In this document: piece after piece, positions 27,812-36,668 of the stretch | Numbering within the stretch: the first letter of the stretch is position 1 | Layout: the number at the start of each line of letters is the position of its first letter | NCBI GenBank assembly: GCA_005893275.1 | Contig: VBOW01000017.1 | Coordinates: 20,267-84,266 of the forward strand | Source of the DNA: Candidatus Eisenbacteria bacterium | GTDB taxonomy: Bacteria; Eisenbacteria; RBG-16-71-46; SZUA-252 | DNA length: 64,000 nt | Direction: 5' to 3' | The notes under the pieces: model-generated | The model's database searches: none | Seen by the model: the letters and a program-made list of their open reading frames with translations, nothing else | Told to the model about the DNA's origin: nothing | Position numbers and translations under genes: made by a program

Positions 27812-28387
27812 GTGAAGCGGCCGAGCAATGCCCTCCTTGGGGTCGCGATGGGCCTTCTCGTGCTTCTGATGTTCTCCTTTGCCTACGCGAACGTGCCGCT
27901 CTTCAAACTCTTTTGCGAGCGGTTCGGTCTGGGCGGGGCAGGGAAGGCGAGGATGAAAGGAGGATCCCCGCCGGTCATGTCGAGCACCACGGGGCCGATC
28001 GAGTCGCGGAACATCACGGTGACCTTGATGGGAATCTCGGCGAGCGGCCTTCCGATTCGGTTCCGCCCGTCCGTTCCCTCGGTCGTCACGAACCCCGGCA
28101 GACCGGTGCACCTCTCCTATGTGTTCACGAACATGAGCGACGACTCCGTCTTCTTCCGCGCGGTGCATTCGATCGTGCCGCAGAAAGCCGCGCGCGAGTT
28201 TCAGCTCATCCAGTGCTTCTGCTTCGAGGATCAGACGCTGGGGCCGCGCGAATCCCGCACGCTCCCGGTTTATTTCGCGCTCTCGCCCCGCATGCCGCCC
28301 GAGATCGAGGAGATGTCGCTCTCGTACACGCTTTTCCCGAGGGATCCGAAGAAGAAGCTGCCGGTGCCTGCGGCGGGGGCGAACTGA
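27812..28387 (+). CDS. ctaG: Cytochrome c oxidase copper-assembly protein CtaG/Cox11
   Basis: 191 residues from the GTG at 27812, with one N-terminal transmembrane helix (VAMGLLVLLMFSFAYANVPL) and an immunoglobulin-like copper domain. IQCFCFEDQTLGP contains the CFCF copper-binding pair and matches Cox11, which delivers CuB to subunit I. It is the last gene of the 13-kb respiratory operon; no SCO-type CuA chaperone is encoded here. Confidence 0.9.
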   Translation: MKRPSNALLGVAMGLLVLLMFSFAYANVPLFKLFCERFGLGGAGKARMKGGSPPVMSSTTGPIESRNITVTLMGISASGLPIRFRPSVPSVVTNPGRPVHLSYVFTNMSDDSVFFRAVHSIVPQKAAREFQLIQCFCFEDQTLGPRESRTLPVYFALSPRMPPEIEEMSLSYTLFPRDPKKKLPVPAAGAN

Positions 28388-28426
28388 GGGAAGCAGGCTT
28401 CGGGGCCGCGCCTTAGGGCCCGCGGG

Positions 28427-29416
28427 CTACCGCGCGGCGCCGGAATAGATCGCGATGACGGCCCGAAGGAGCTTCAGGGCCTCCGGCTTTTTCCTCTGGA
28501 ACGAGTTTCGGCCTATGATGGAGCCGAAGCCGCCGCCGTCGCGGATCGCGCGGGCCTCGTTCAACAACTCCTCGTCGTTTTCCTTCTTCGCGCCCCCCGA
28601 GAAGATCACGATGCGCCGTCCGTCGAACGAGGACTGCACCACGTGCCGCACCCGATCGGCCAGCGTCGCCACGGGGATCGCGTTTTTCTCGTAAGCTTTC
28701 CGCGCCTCCTCCTGTTCGATGTGCTCGGTTGGAAGCTTCACCTTGAGGATGTGGGCGCCGAGCTGGGCGGCGATGTGGGCGGCGTAGGCGACGACGTCGA
28801 TGCCGGTCTCGCCCGCCTTGCTTATGCTGGACCCGCGCGGATAGCTCCAGATCACGACGGCGAGGCCGAATCGCTTGGCTTCCTCCGCCATCGCCCGGAT
28901 CTGCTCGTACATTCTCTGGGCGTGGGCGGACCCCGGGTAGATCGTGAACCCGATCGCGCAGCAGCCAAGGCGGAGCGCGTCACTCACGCCGGCGGTTACC
29001 GCGGAGATCGGATCCTTTTCGTCGTGGAGGACGTCGTGATTATTCAATTTCAGAATGAGTGGGATCTCCCCCGCGAATTCCGCCGCCCCCGCCTCGATGA
29101 ACCCGAGCGGGGCGGCATAGGCGTTGCACCCCGCCTCGATGGCCAGCTCGAAGTGGAATCGCGGATCGTATCCCGCGGGGTTCGAGGAGAAGGACCGTGC
29201 GGGGCCGTGCTCGAACCCTTGGTCCACCGGAAGAATGACGAGCCTTCCGGTGCCCGCGAGCGCGCCGTGGTTCAAGAGACGCGCGATGTTCGTCTTGGTC
29301 CCCGGGTTGTCGGAGCTGTACCAGGAGAGGATCTCTCGGACCCGCTCGGTGGAGCGGCGCGTCCCCGCCGCTTGCGCGGCGGACGCTTTCGGTGCCAGGA
29401 CCGTCTCAGGATTCAT
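28427..29416 (-). CDS. fbaB: Fructose-bisphosphate aldolase class I (DhnA/FbaB type)
   Basis: 329 residues from the ATG at 29416; the longer upstream frame is a shadow of glk. The archaeal-type class I aldolase is recognised by VILPVDQGFEHGPARSF and by HILKVKLPTEH, which holds the Schiff-base Lys, plus IVIFSGGAKK for phosphate binding. It cleaves fructose-1,6-bisphosphate in glycolysis or works in reverse. It is the last gene of the minus-strand sugar-phosphate cluster but has its own promoter. Confidence 0.93.
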   Translation of the reverse strand: MNPETVLAPKASAAQAAGTRRSTERVREILSWYSSDNPGTKTNIARLLNHGALAGTGRLVILPVDQGFEHGPARSFSSNPAGYDPRFHFELAIEAGCNAYAAPLGFIEAGAAEFAGEIPLILKLNNHDVLHDEKDPISAVTAGVSDALRLGCCAIGFTIYPGSAHAQRMYEQIRAMAEEAKRFGLAVVIWSYPRGSSISKAGETGIDVVAYAAHIAAQLGAHILKVKLPTEHIEQEEARKAYEKNAIPVATLADRVRHVVQSSFDGRRIVIFSGGAKKENDEELLNEARAIRDGGGFGSIIGRNSFQRKKPEALKLLRAVIAIYSGAAR

Positions 29417-29453
29417 CGGCGCCAGTATAGTCCGGCGATTCGACGAGGGGCAA
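29417..29453 (-). promoter_or_regulatory. fbaB promoter, apparently leaderless
   Basis: Minus strand: TTGCCC (29453-29448), an 18-bp spacer, TATACT (29429-29424), then 7 nt and the ATG at 29416. The nine bases CTATACTGG are identical to those of the menF promoter. No Shine-Dalgarno sequence can fit, so a leaderless message is expected. Confidence 0.72.
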
Positions 29454-29459
29454 GCCCTC

Positions 29460-30446
29460 TCAGGCTTCCGCGATCGCGGCGTAGCGGGCGGCGCCCAGGA
29501 GGGCCGTGCGCTCGTTTCGAATGACCCATACGGGGATCGAAGCGAGGAGCGGGCGCAGATGGTCCTTGTCCCGGAACGCCTCGAGGAAAATGTCCCAGTG
29601 GAGGGCCGGCAGGATCTTGGGCGCGATTCCTCCACCCAGGTAGATTCCGGCCCACGCCAGGGCGCGCAGGGCCAAGTTGCCGGCCTCGGCGCCGTAGACG
29701 CCCACGAAGAGCCGAAGCGCGTCCTCGCACGCGCGGCAGGCTCGCTCCATGCCGAGCCGGCTGACGTGGCCGGCCGGCCCGTCCTCGCCGCCTTCGGCGA
29801 CATGCCGCGCCCACACCGCGGACTCCCCGCGCTCCTCGTGGAACAGCTCCGCCACCGCGGCAAGGCCCGGGCCCGAGAGAATCCGCTCGTAGCTCACGCG
29901 GCCATAGCGGGCGCGGAACGCGCGGAAGACGCGCAGCTCGTCGTCCGTGCGCGGCGCGAAATCGGCGTGTCCCGCTTCGGAGGGGACCGGAACAAGATCG
30001 CCTCGCACGCGCACCAGGATGGATTCGCCGAGCCCGGTGCCGGCCGCCACGAGAGCGGAGTTGCTCTCATCGTCGCGTTGCCCGGGCTGAATCGTCTCGA
30101 GCTCGTTCGGCTCGAGCGCCGCGAGCCCATAGCCGTTCGCCACGAGGTCGTTGATGAGATGGACGCGCTTCAGCTTGAGCTTCCGGGCGAGGTGCGCCGC
30201 CTCGATGGTCCACCCCAGGTGGGTCACGCGGGCGCGGTTTTTCACGACCGGCCCCGCGACGCCGAAGCAGGCCGCCGCGGCGTGGCCGGGGTGGCGGGAG
30301 CCGTAATCCTCGAGCAGCGCCTCGAGCGAGGGATATCCGTCGTTCCGGATGTGCTCCACCGCAAGCGGGGGACCGAGCCCCCCGTTGCGAAGCTCGAATT
30401 GGGCGACGTAGGTTTTGGTCCCGCCGACGTCGCCGGCCAGGATCAC
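29460..30446 (-). CDS. glk: Glucokinase (Glk family)
   Basis: 328 residues from the GTG at 30446, coupled to pgl by GTGA. ATP-site GDVGGTKT at the N-terminus, CFGVAGPV, LINDLVANGYGL with the catalytic Asp, AAGTGLGES and PSEAGHADFAP match the E. coli-type Glk family. The zinc motif of ROK kinases is absent. It phosphorylates glucose to glucose-6-phosphate, feeding zwf and pgi of the same region. Confidence 0.92.
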   Translation of the reverse strand: MILAGDVGGTKTYVAQFELRNGGLGPPLAVEHIRNDGYPSLEALLEDYGSRHPGHAAAACFGVAGPVVKNRARVTHLGWTIEAAHLARKLKLKRVHLINDLVANGYGLAALEPNELETIQPGQRDDESNSALVAAGTGLGESILVRVRGDLVPVPSEAGHADFAPRTDDELRVFRAFRARYGRVSYERILSGPGLAAVAELFHEERGESAVWARHVAEGGEDGPAGHVSRLGMERACRACEDALRLFVGVYGAEAGNLALRALAWAGIYLGGGIAPKILPALHWDIFLEAFRDKDHLRPLLASIPVWVIRNERTALLGAARYAAIAEA

Positions 30447-31225
30447 CGGCGCTCCTCTTCGAGCGCCTGCGCGGTGGTCCGGGGGAGGCGCCCCGCTGCG
30501 CCTCGGTCGAGAAGCCAAATCACCTCGCCGTTCGCGGGCGAAACGCGCGCGGCTGGGGTCGGCTCCTCACCCTCGCCGGGAGCGAGCGTCCGCTGGACCG
30601 CAATCGCCTTTTCCTTGCCCGCGACGAGAAAGACAATGCGGCGCGCGGCGTTCAGGAGCCTGTAGGTCACGGTGGCCCGCATTCCCTGGAGCGCCTCGAT
30701 CCAGACCGCGACGACGAGGCGCGGCGGATCGTCCGGAATTCTCACGCCTGGGAAAAGAGAAGCCGTGTGCCCGTCTTCCCCCAGGCCCAGGTATACGAGA
30801 TCGAAGGATGGATCGGCCGGGGGCGGGGCGGCGAAGCGCGCGCGGATGAGCGCCTCGTAGCGCCGGGCCGCCAGCTCGAGATCGGATGCCTCGCCCCGGA
30901 TCCGGTATGTGCGGGGCGCCTGGAGCCCGAGCGGCTCGAGCAGCGTTCGGAACGCGAGGCCGGAATTCGATTCCGGATGATCCTGGGGAACCGGACGCTC
31001 GTCGCCGAAATAGCACTCGATGGAGTTCCAATCGATCCGGCTTCTCGTCGGCTCGGAAGCGAGGATCCGGTACAGGGGCTCCGGCGTCGTCCCGCCGGAA
31101 AGGAGGATGCGTCGCGGCCTCTCGGGCGTCGCTCCCGCGACCGCCGCAATCAGCTCCTCGGCGGCGACGCGGGCCACCTCATCCCGGTCCGCGAGGATCC
31201 GCACGTGCGCGTTGGAGTCTTTCAT
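30443..31225 (-). CDS. pgl: 6-Phosphogluconolactonase
   Basis: 260 residues from the ATG at 31225, coupled to opcA by ATGA. DevB/NagB-type motifs LLSGGTTPEPLY, FGDERPVPQDHPESN and LGLGEDGHTASLFPG are all present. It hydrolyses 6-phosphogluconolactone, the product of the zwf-encoded enzyme. The C-terminal tail after about residue 235 (Arg/Glu rich) is longer than usual but unremarkable. Confidence 0.94.
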   Translation of the reverse strand: MKDSNAHVRILADRDEVARVAAEELIAAVAGATPERPRRILLSGGTTPEPLYRILASEPTRSRIDWNSIECYFGDERPVPQDHPESNSGLAFRTLLEPLGLQAPRTYRIRGEASDLELAARRYEALIRARFAAPPPADPSFDLVYLGLGEDGHTASLFPGVRIPDDPPRLVVAVWIEALQGMRATVTYRLLNAARRIVFLVAGKEKAIAVQRTLAPGEGEEPTPAARVSPANGEVIWLLDRGAAGRLPRTTAQALEEERR

Positions 31226-32361
31226 TCGACCTTCCACTCCTTCATCAGCCGTTCGGCCAGGCGGGACGCGCCTTCCAACGATCGGTTCGACGTGTGCCGA
31301 TGGATCTCGCCCACGATGCACGCCGCGAATTCCCGGTAGTCGAAGGGCACCTCGGTCCGGCGGGCGCGCGGCGCGCGGGTCACGATCGTGGCGGTCGCCT
31401 CGCGCCCTTGGTGGGTGAATTCCAGATCCAGCGGATGGGGCTCCTCGGCCTGGATTCGAATACGCTCCAGCGCCCGGCCCTCTCCGCGCCGATCTCCGGT
31501 CATGGCGACGAGCACATCCCCCGACCCCGAACGAAACACGAGGCCCTTCGAGCTCGCCCCGGCGGGCGCCCAGGAGAGGCGCGACGCCAGCCATCCGGCG
31601 AGAAGCCACGCGGGGGGAGGAGGAAATCCCGAGCCCGCAAACCCGATCTCGACCCGCCGCACGGTCCCCAGGGCCGGAAGGTATTCCTTCGTGTCGAACA
31701 CCTCGGCAAGGACCTGCCGCCAGGGGGTGAGCCGCGCCCAGGCGAGATCGTGGACCTTCCCGGAGCCTTTCCGCTCGATAAGATTCCACACGTCACGCTC
31801 TCTGCCCGGCTCCTTGAGGCAGCTGTCTTCCAGGATGAGGTCCGCCAAGTCCATCAGCTCCGAGACCCACGGGAGGTCTTGATCCGGATTGAAGTCGAGA
31901 AGCACCGTCGGAAGATCGCCGATGAGAAGGGACCGGATCGCGCTGGGGATCAGCGGAGTCGACGCGGGATCGGATTGAACGATGACCTGCTCGCAGCAAA
32001 CGAGTCCTCCTCCACCTCCTTCGCGGCGGTGGCAGAGGGCCCCGATTCGCGCGCGGATGCCGGCCCCCCGGGGCGCGGACCCCGCCCCGATCGAGAAGAG
32101 CCTTGAAGGATGGCGGCGCGTGACGTCCACGAGGACCGGCATGAGCTTCGACTCGAGCCGGGGATCCAGCGGCACCACGAGGTTCGAGAGCGCCGCGCGG
32201 TAGATCGCGCCCGCCTGGGAGGGGGCGCTCTCCCCGGCGCGTTTCCACATCGTTCGCAGACCGCTTTCGATCGCCGTCGCGTCGAAGGGGCGGCTCCCGT
32301 CGGGGGCGTCGAGGAGATGTGTCTCAAACCGGTCGGAGGCGGGTGCGGAGGGCCCAGTCAT
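31222..32361 (-). CDS. opcA: Glucose-6-phosphate dehydrogenase assembly protein OpcA
   Basis: 379 residues with the OpcA organisation: an N-terminal subtilase-like-fold region (RLFSIGAG, then a Cys-rich CHRREGGGGGLVCCEQV) and a C-terminal part with PWVSELMDLADLILEDS and DLAWARLTPWR, both strong family matches. In cyanobacteria and actinobacteria OpcA is an allosteric activator of Zwf. The strict zwf-opcA-pgl adjacency with 4-bp overlaps supports the same role here. Confidence 0.9.
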   Translation of the reverse strand: MTGPSAPASDRFETHLLDAPDGSRPFDATAIESGLRTMWKRAGESAPSQAGAIYRAALSNLVVPLDPRLESKLMPVLVDVTRRHPSRLFSIGAGSAPRGAGIRARIGALCHRREGGGGGLVCCEQVIVQSDPASTPLIPSAIRSLLIGDLPTVLLDFNPDQDLPWVSELMDLADLILEDSCLKEPGRERDVWNLIERKGSGKVHDLAWARLTPWRQVLAEVFDTKEYLPALGTVRRVEIGFAGSGFPPPPAWLLAGWLASRLSWAPAGASSKGLVFRSGSGDVLVAMTGDRRGEGRALERIRIQAEEPHPLDLEFTHQGREATATIVTRAPRARRTEVPFDYREFAACIVGEIHRHTSNRSLEGASRLAERLMKEWKVE

Positions 32362-33926
32362 AGCAGATACCAGTGATGGCGGTCTCGCCGGACCAATTCA
32401 TCCGCCTCGGCCGGTCCCCAGGTTCCGGCCCGGTAGGTGAGGAGGGGAGGACCCTGGCCGGAGCTCCACGCGCCGAGGATCCCGTCCACGAATTCCCAGG
32501 CAAGCTCCACCTCGTCGCGCCTCGCGAACAGCGTCGAGTCGCCGAGATTGCAGTCGAGGAGAAGGCGTTCGTACGCGTCCGGCGGATCCTGGCCGAACGA
32601 CGTGAGGTAGTAGAAATCCATCTGCACCGGGTCGATATGGAGGGACTGGCCCGGCGTCTTCGATCCGAACGAAAGCGAGATTCCCTCGTCGGGCTGGATC
32701 CTCAGGCGAAGAACGTTGGCCTCGAGCGCTTCGCATCCCGCCGAACGGAAGAGCGCGTACGGGGGATTGCGGAACACGATCGCGATCTCGGTCGCGCGCT
32801 TGGGAAGCCTCTTCCCGGTGCGCAGGTAGAAGGGCACGCCGGACCAGCGCCAGTTGTCCACTTTGATCCGGGCTGCCAGGAACGTTTCCGTTTGGGAGCG
32901 CGGATTCACGCCCGGCTCCTCGCGATACCCGGGAACCGGCGCGCCGCCCACGGCGCCGGCCACGTACTGCGCCCGGACGGTGTCGCGGGCGACGATCTCG
33001 GGTTTCATGGGCCGGATGGTGCGCAGCACCTTGGCCTTCTCATCCCGCACCGAATCCGCGTCGAATCGCGCGGGGGGCTCCATCGCCGTGAGCGTGAGGA
33101 GCTGCATCATGTGATTCTGGAAGATGTCCCTCGTAATCCCGGCGCTGTCGAAATAGGCCGCGCGGCCTTCGACCCCGACCGATTCCGCGACCGTGATCTG
33201 CACCTGCTCGACGTAGCGGTTGTTCCAGAGCGGCTCGAAGATTCCGTTCCCGAGGCGGAAGACCAGGATGTTCTGGACGGTCTCCTTGCCGAGGTAATGG
33301 TCGATGCGGTAGATCTGGCTTTCGTGAAATACCGTGTGGACGAGCGCGTTCAGCTCGCGCGCGGTTCTCAAATCGCGCCCGAAGGGCTTCTCGATGATCA
33401 CGCGCGACCAGGGAGACGATACGTCGGAGCGCTTCGCGCGCCGGGCAAGGCCCGCCTCTCCGATGTTGCGCACCAGGGCGGCGTATTCCGAGGGAGGGGT
33501 CGCGAAATAGAAGAGGCGGTTTCCGGGGATCCCCCGTTTCTCATCGAGATCGTTCAGGAGGCGTCCCAGAGCGCGGAAGGCCTCCGGGTCCTCGAAGGCG
33601 CCCGGCTGATAGAAGAGGGAACCGGCGAAGCGCTGCCACCCAGGAGAGGAGCCGTCCGAGCCCGCGACGGTCCGGCGCATGTCCTCGCGGAACGCGTCCG
33701 AATCGAGGCGCCGGCGGGCGAAGCCCACGATCGGGGTCTGGGGATGCAGGAGCTTCTGCTTCGAGAGCCGGAAGAGCGCCGGGATGAGCTTTCGGTGCGT
33801 GAGGTCGCCCGTGGCGCCGAACACGACGATGCAACAGGGGTCGGCGGCCTTGAGGGTGACGCTCTCTTCGCGGAGGGGATTCGACGCCGCCTCGGAAGTC
33901 AGCGTGAGGCCACCGGGCGCGCTCAC
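32358..33926 (-). CDS. zwf: Glucose-6-phosphate 1-dehydrogenase
   Basis: 522 residues from the GTG at 33926, coupled to gnd by a 4-bp overlap. The nucleotide-binding FGATGDLTHRKL (about residues 36-47) and the active-site YRIDHYLGKETVQN are typical of Zwf. It makes NADPH and 6-phosphogluconolactone, the entry of the oxidative pentose phosphate pathway. A 25-residue N-terminal extension precedes the first strand. Confidence 0.95.
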   Translation of the reverse strand: MSAPGGLTLTSEAASNPLREESVTLKAADPCCIVVFGATGDLTHRKLIPALFRLSKQKLLHPQTPIVGFARRRLDSDAFREDMRRTVAGSDGSSPGWQRFAGSLFYQPGAFEDPEAFRALGRLLNDLDEKRGIPGNRLFYFATPPSEYAALVRNIGEAGLARRAKRSDVSSPWSRVIIEKPFGRDLRTARELNALVHTVFHESQIYRIDHYLGKETVQNILVFRLGNGIFEPLWNNRYVEQVQITVAESVGVEGRAAYFDSAGITRDIFQNHMMQLLTLTAMEPPARFDADSVRDEKAKVLRTIRPMKPEIVARDTVRAQYVAGAVGGAPVPGYREEPGVNPRSQTETFLAARIKVDNWRWSGVPFYLRTGKRLPKRATEIAIVFRNPPYALFRSAGCEALEANVLRLRIQPDEGISLSFGSKTPGQSLHIDPVQMDFYYLTSFGQDPPDAYERLLLDCNLGDSTLFARRDEVELAWEFVDGILGAWSSGQGPPLLTYRAGTWGPAEADELVRRDRHHWYLL

Positions 33927-34822
33927 GTGGTCTTCACCGCGTGCCCGCCGAACTTGTGCCGCAGGGCGGCGAGCACCTTCGCCTGAAACGAATCACTCTG
34001 GCGCGACCGGAACCGTGACTGGAGGGCGAGCATCAGGACCGGAGCCGGCACGGCGCGCTCGATCGACTCCATCACGGTCCACCGGCCCTCGCCCGAATCC
34101 TCGACGTAGCCGCCGACGTGCTCGAGATTCGGATCGTCTTCGAACGCGCTCTCCGCAAGCTCGAGGAGCCAGGACCGGACGACGCTGCCGTGATTCCAGA
34201 GATCGGCGATCGACCGGAGGTCGAGCTTATAGGGCGAGGACTTCAGGAGCTCGAAGCCCTCGGCGTAGGCTTGCATCAAGCCGTACTCGATGCCGTTGTG
34301 GACCATCTTGGTGAAGTGCCCGGCGCCGCTTGCGCCGACCCGCGCGTAGCCGTCCTTCGGAGCCAGCGTCCGGAACAGCGGCTCGAGCCGCCTGCAGACG
34401 GCCTCCGGGCCTCCCACCATGAGACAGTAGCCGATGGTCAGTCCCCAAATGCCGCCGGAGGTGCCGGCGTCGATGAAATCGATCTTCCTCTCGCCGAGCC
34501 AGGACGCCCGGCGCACGGAATCCTTGTAATAGGAATTCCCGCCGTCGATGATCGCGTCCCCGGGCTTGAGCAGGGGGGCGACCTCCCGGATGACCTGCTC
34601 CGTCGCGTCTCCCGAAGGCACCATGGCCCAGACCGCGCGCGGGACGTCTCTAAGCTTCGAGACCAGGTCGGCGGGACTCGATGCGGCGATGGCCCCCTTG
34701 CCGGCCACCTCCTGAATCGCGTCGGCGGAATGGTTCCACGCCACGATCCGATGACCCCCATCGAGCAGGCGGAAGACCATGTTCTTGCCCATCCGCCCGA
34801 GCCCAATGAACCCGAGTTCCAT
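33923..34822 (-). CDS. gnd: 6-Phosphogluconate dehydrogenase, short (GntZ/YqeC-like) type
   Basis: 299 residues from the ATG at 34822; the longer open frame upstream is a shadow of tal. FIGLGRMGKNM is the dinucleotide-binding start, IDGGNSYYKDS and GASGAGHFTKMVHNGIEYG (catalytic Lys) are diagnostic. The length matches the short, commonly NAD-dependent decarboxylating enzymes rather than the 470-residue dimeric form. It yields ribulose-5-phosphate for RpiB and Tal. Confidence 0.93.
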   Translation of the reverse strand: MELGFIGLGRMGKNMVFRLLDGGHRIVAWNHSADAIQEVAGKGAIAASSPADLVSKLRDVPRAVWAMVPSGDATEQVIREVAPLLKPGDAIIDGGNSYYKDSVRRASWLGERKIDFIDAGTSGGIWGLTIGYCLMVGGPEAVCRRLEPLFRTLAPKDGYARVGASGAGHFTKMVHNGIEYGLMQAYAEGFELLKSSPYKLDLRSIADLWNHGSVVRSWLLELAESAFEDDPNLEHVGGYVEDSGEGRWTVMESIERAVPAPVLMLALQSRFRSRQSDSFQAKVLAALRHKFGGHAVKTT

Positions 34823-34845
34823 CAGAGCCTCCCCTGGGGTTTGGA

Positions 34846-35985
34846 TCAGCGGCGCTGGAGCAGCGCGACGGAGCGCTCGCGGATCACCTCCATCATGTCG
34901 TCGAAGGAGGCGGCGAAAGATTTGACGCCGTCCACGAGCAGACGCTCGCAGTGCGCTTGAAGCGAGATGCCCGCCTCGGCGAGCGCCTGCCGCGTGCGCC
35001 GCGCCGGTTCGATTTCCGGATCCAGTCGGTTGCCGGTCACCTTTCCGTGATCCAGGAAGGCGTCGAGGGTTTCGCGCGGCATGGTGTTGATCGTGTCGGG
35101 GCCGGCCAGCTCTTCCACATACTTCACGTCGGAGTAGCTGGGGTTCTTCGTGCCGGTGCTCGCCCAGAGCAGCCACTGCGGCTTGGCGCCGGCCCTGCGG
35201 CGGTCCTCGAAGTTCGGGCCGAAGAACTGCGCGCGGTATTCCTCCCAGACGTGGAGCGCGTTCGCCACGGCGGCCTTCCCACGGAGAGCGAGGAGGCGCT
35301 CCCTTTGGGCCGGGGGAGCGGACTTGGCCTTTTCCTCCAGCTCCCGGTCGACCGACGCGTCCAGCCGACTCACGAACAGGCTGCTGACCGAGTTCAGCCC
35401 CTGAAGCGAGAGGCCCGCTCCGATCCGCCGGTCGATGCCGCGCTTGTACGCTTCGGCCACCGTCACATACTGCGGGGCCGAGAACATGAGCGTCACGTTG
35501 ATGCTCACCCCGTCCGCGATCAGCGCTTCGATCGCGGGGATTCCCGCGGGCGTGGCCGGCACCTTGACGAAGAGATTCGGGCGATCGACCTTCTTCCACA
35601 ACCGCTTGGCCTCCGCGATCGTGGCCTCCGTGTCGTAGGCCAGGGACGGCGGCACTTCCAGGCTCACGTAGCCGTCCCGGCCCGTCCCGTTGCGGTAGGT
35701 CTCGGCGAGCAGGTCCGCCGTCCGGACGATGTCGCGGGCGGAAAGCTCGTCAAAGATTTCCTCCGCCGATTTTCCCGCGCCCGCCAGGCGGACGATCTCT
35801 TGGGGATAGGAATACTTGTCCCCCCCGATCGCCGCCTTGAAAATCGTCGGATTCGACGTGACGCCGTACACCACGCCGGCGCGGATCATCGACTCAAGCT
35901 CGCCCGATTGGATGAGCCCGTCGTTGATCGTATCCAGCCAGACGCTCTGGCCGAGCTCGTGGAGCGCGACGCAAGGGTTTTTCAT
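34846..35985 (-). CDS. tal: Transaldolase
   Basis: 379 residues, the longer type found in actinobacteria and cyanobacteria (TalB group 2), sometimes fused to Pgi; here pgi is separate, 1.5 kb away. TSNPTIFKAAI near the N-terminus and NLFVKVPATPAGIPA with the Schiff-base Lys are present. It moves dihydroxyacetone units in the non-oxidative pentose phosphate pathway. A GGGACC-type ribosome-binding site precedes the ATG; gnd follows after 23 bp. Confidence 0.93.
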   Translation of the reverse strand: MKNPCVALHELGQSVWLDTINDGLIQSGELESMIRAGVVYGVTSNPTIFKAAIGGDKYSYPQEIVRLAGAGKSAEEIFDELSARDIVRTADLLAETYRNGTGRDGYVSLEVPPSLAYDTEATIAEAKRLWKKVDRPNLFVKVPATPAGIPAIEALIADGVSINVTLMFSAPQYVTVAEAYKRGIDRRIGAGLSLQGLNSVSSLFVSRLDASVDRELEEKAKSAPPAQRERLLALRGKAAVANALHVWEEYRAQFFGPNFEDRRRAGAKPQWLLWASTGTKNPSYSDVKYVEELAGPDTINTMPRETLDAFLDHGKVTGNRLDPEIEPARRTRQALAEAGISLQAHCERLLVDGVKSFAASFDDMMEVIRERSVALLQRR

Positions 35986-36007
35986 CGGAGGTCCCTCACT
36001 CCGGGAC

Positions 36008-36511
36008 TCAACTTCTCCTCTTCGTGGTGGCGAGCATCACCCTGCGTCCCTCGGGATCGACCGTGGTGACGACACGGTGCCCCCAGGGCATGTCCGCCGG
36101 AGGGCCCTCGAACTGGACCCCCTTCGCGGCAAGAGCGCTGTAGGCGCGGTCCACGTCCTTCACCATGAAATAGAGCGTCGGCTCCTTCGCGGGACTGGGC
36201 TCGCCCATGCCCTGCATCGGAGGCATGAACCCCACGCTGGACGAGTGACCGGTCTGCACGAAGAGGTAGTTCATCGTCGGGTCCTGCTCGAATCTCCGAA
36301 ATCCCAAGAGATCGGTGTAGAAGCGCTTCACGTCGTCGAACCGGTGCGTCGTGTAGTCCATGTGCTGACTCAAGAGGCCGATCGCGCTCGGCGGAGATGC
36401 CGGAGCTTTGGCCGGCGACTTCGCGGCCGCTCTCTTCGCGGCCGGCTTCTTTCGCGCGGGCGCCCTCTTCTTCGCTGCCGATTTCTTCGAGGCTTTCTTG
36501 CGTGCGGGCAT
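36008..36511 (-). CDS. VOC/glyoxalase-like protein with histone-H1-like basic N-terminal tail
   Basis: 167 residues from the ATG at 36511, which has a perfect AGGAGG site. Residues 2-45 are almost only Lys, Ala, Arg, Pro and Ser (KKASKKSAAKKRAPARKK), the composition of bacterial histone-H1-like tails. Residues 50-167 form a VOC-fold domain (FDDVKRFYTDLLGFRRF ... YFMVKDVDRAYSALAAKG ... GHRVVTTVDPEGRRVML). The tail suggests nucleic-acid or polyanion binding, but the enzymatic role is unknown. It may be cotranscribed with tal, 22 bp downstream. Confidence 0.8.
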   Translation of the reverse strand: MPARKKASKKSAAKKRAPARKKPAAKRAAAKSPAKAPASPPSAIGLLSQHMDYTTHRFDDVKRFYTDLLGFRRFEQDPTMNYLFVQTGHSSSVGFMPPMQGMGEPSPAKEPTLYFMVKDVDRAYSALAAKGVQFEGPPADMPWGHRVVTTVDPEGRRVMLATTKRRS

Positions 36512-36556
36512 GACTTCCTCCTTTAGGTCTGACGCCGAGTTTCTTGCCGAAGGCAA

Positions 36557-36585
36557 ATCATGCCGCAACGGAGACACGTGGGCAA
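36557..36585 (-). promoter_or_regulatory. Promoter of the VOC-tal-gnd-zwf unit
   Basis: Minus strand TTGCCC (36585-36580), 17-bp spacer, CATGAT (36562-36557). It lies about 45 bp before the VOC start and next to the divergent M48 promoter. A perfect 5-bp inverted repeat with GAA loop (36544-36556) lies at the expected transcription start and might be an operator. Confidence 0.5.
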
Positions 36586-36595
36586 GGGTGTCTGA

Positions 36596-36625
36596 TTGAC
36601 CTTCGCCGGGACAGGCCCATAAACT
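36596..36625 (+). promoter_or_regulatory. Promoter of the M48 protease gene
   Basis: TTGACC (36596-36601), 18-bp spacer, TAAACT (36620-36625), a good sigma70-type match. The leader of about 36 nt carries a GGGGGAA ribosome-binding site before the GTG at 36669. Confidence 0.7.
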
Positions 36626-36668
36626 GCCGCCGGCGTCCCATGCCCCGCTCGACCGGAAAGGGGGAACC

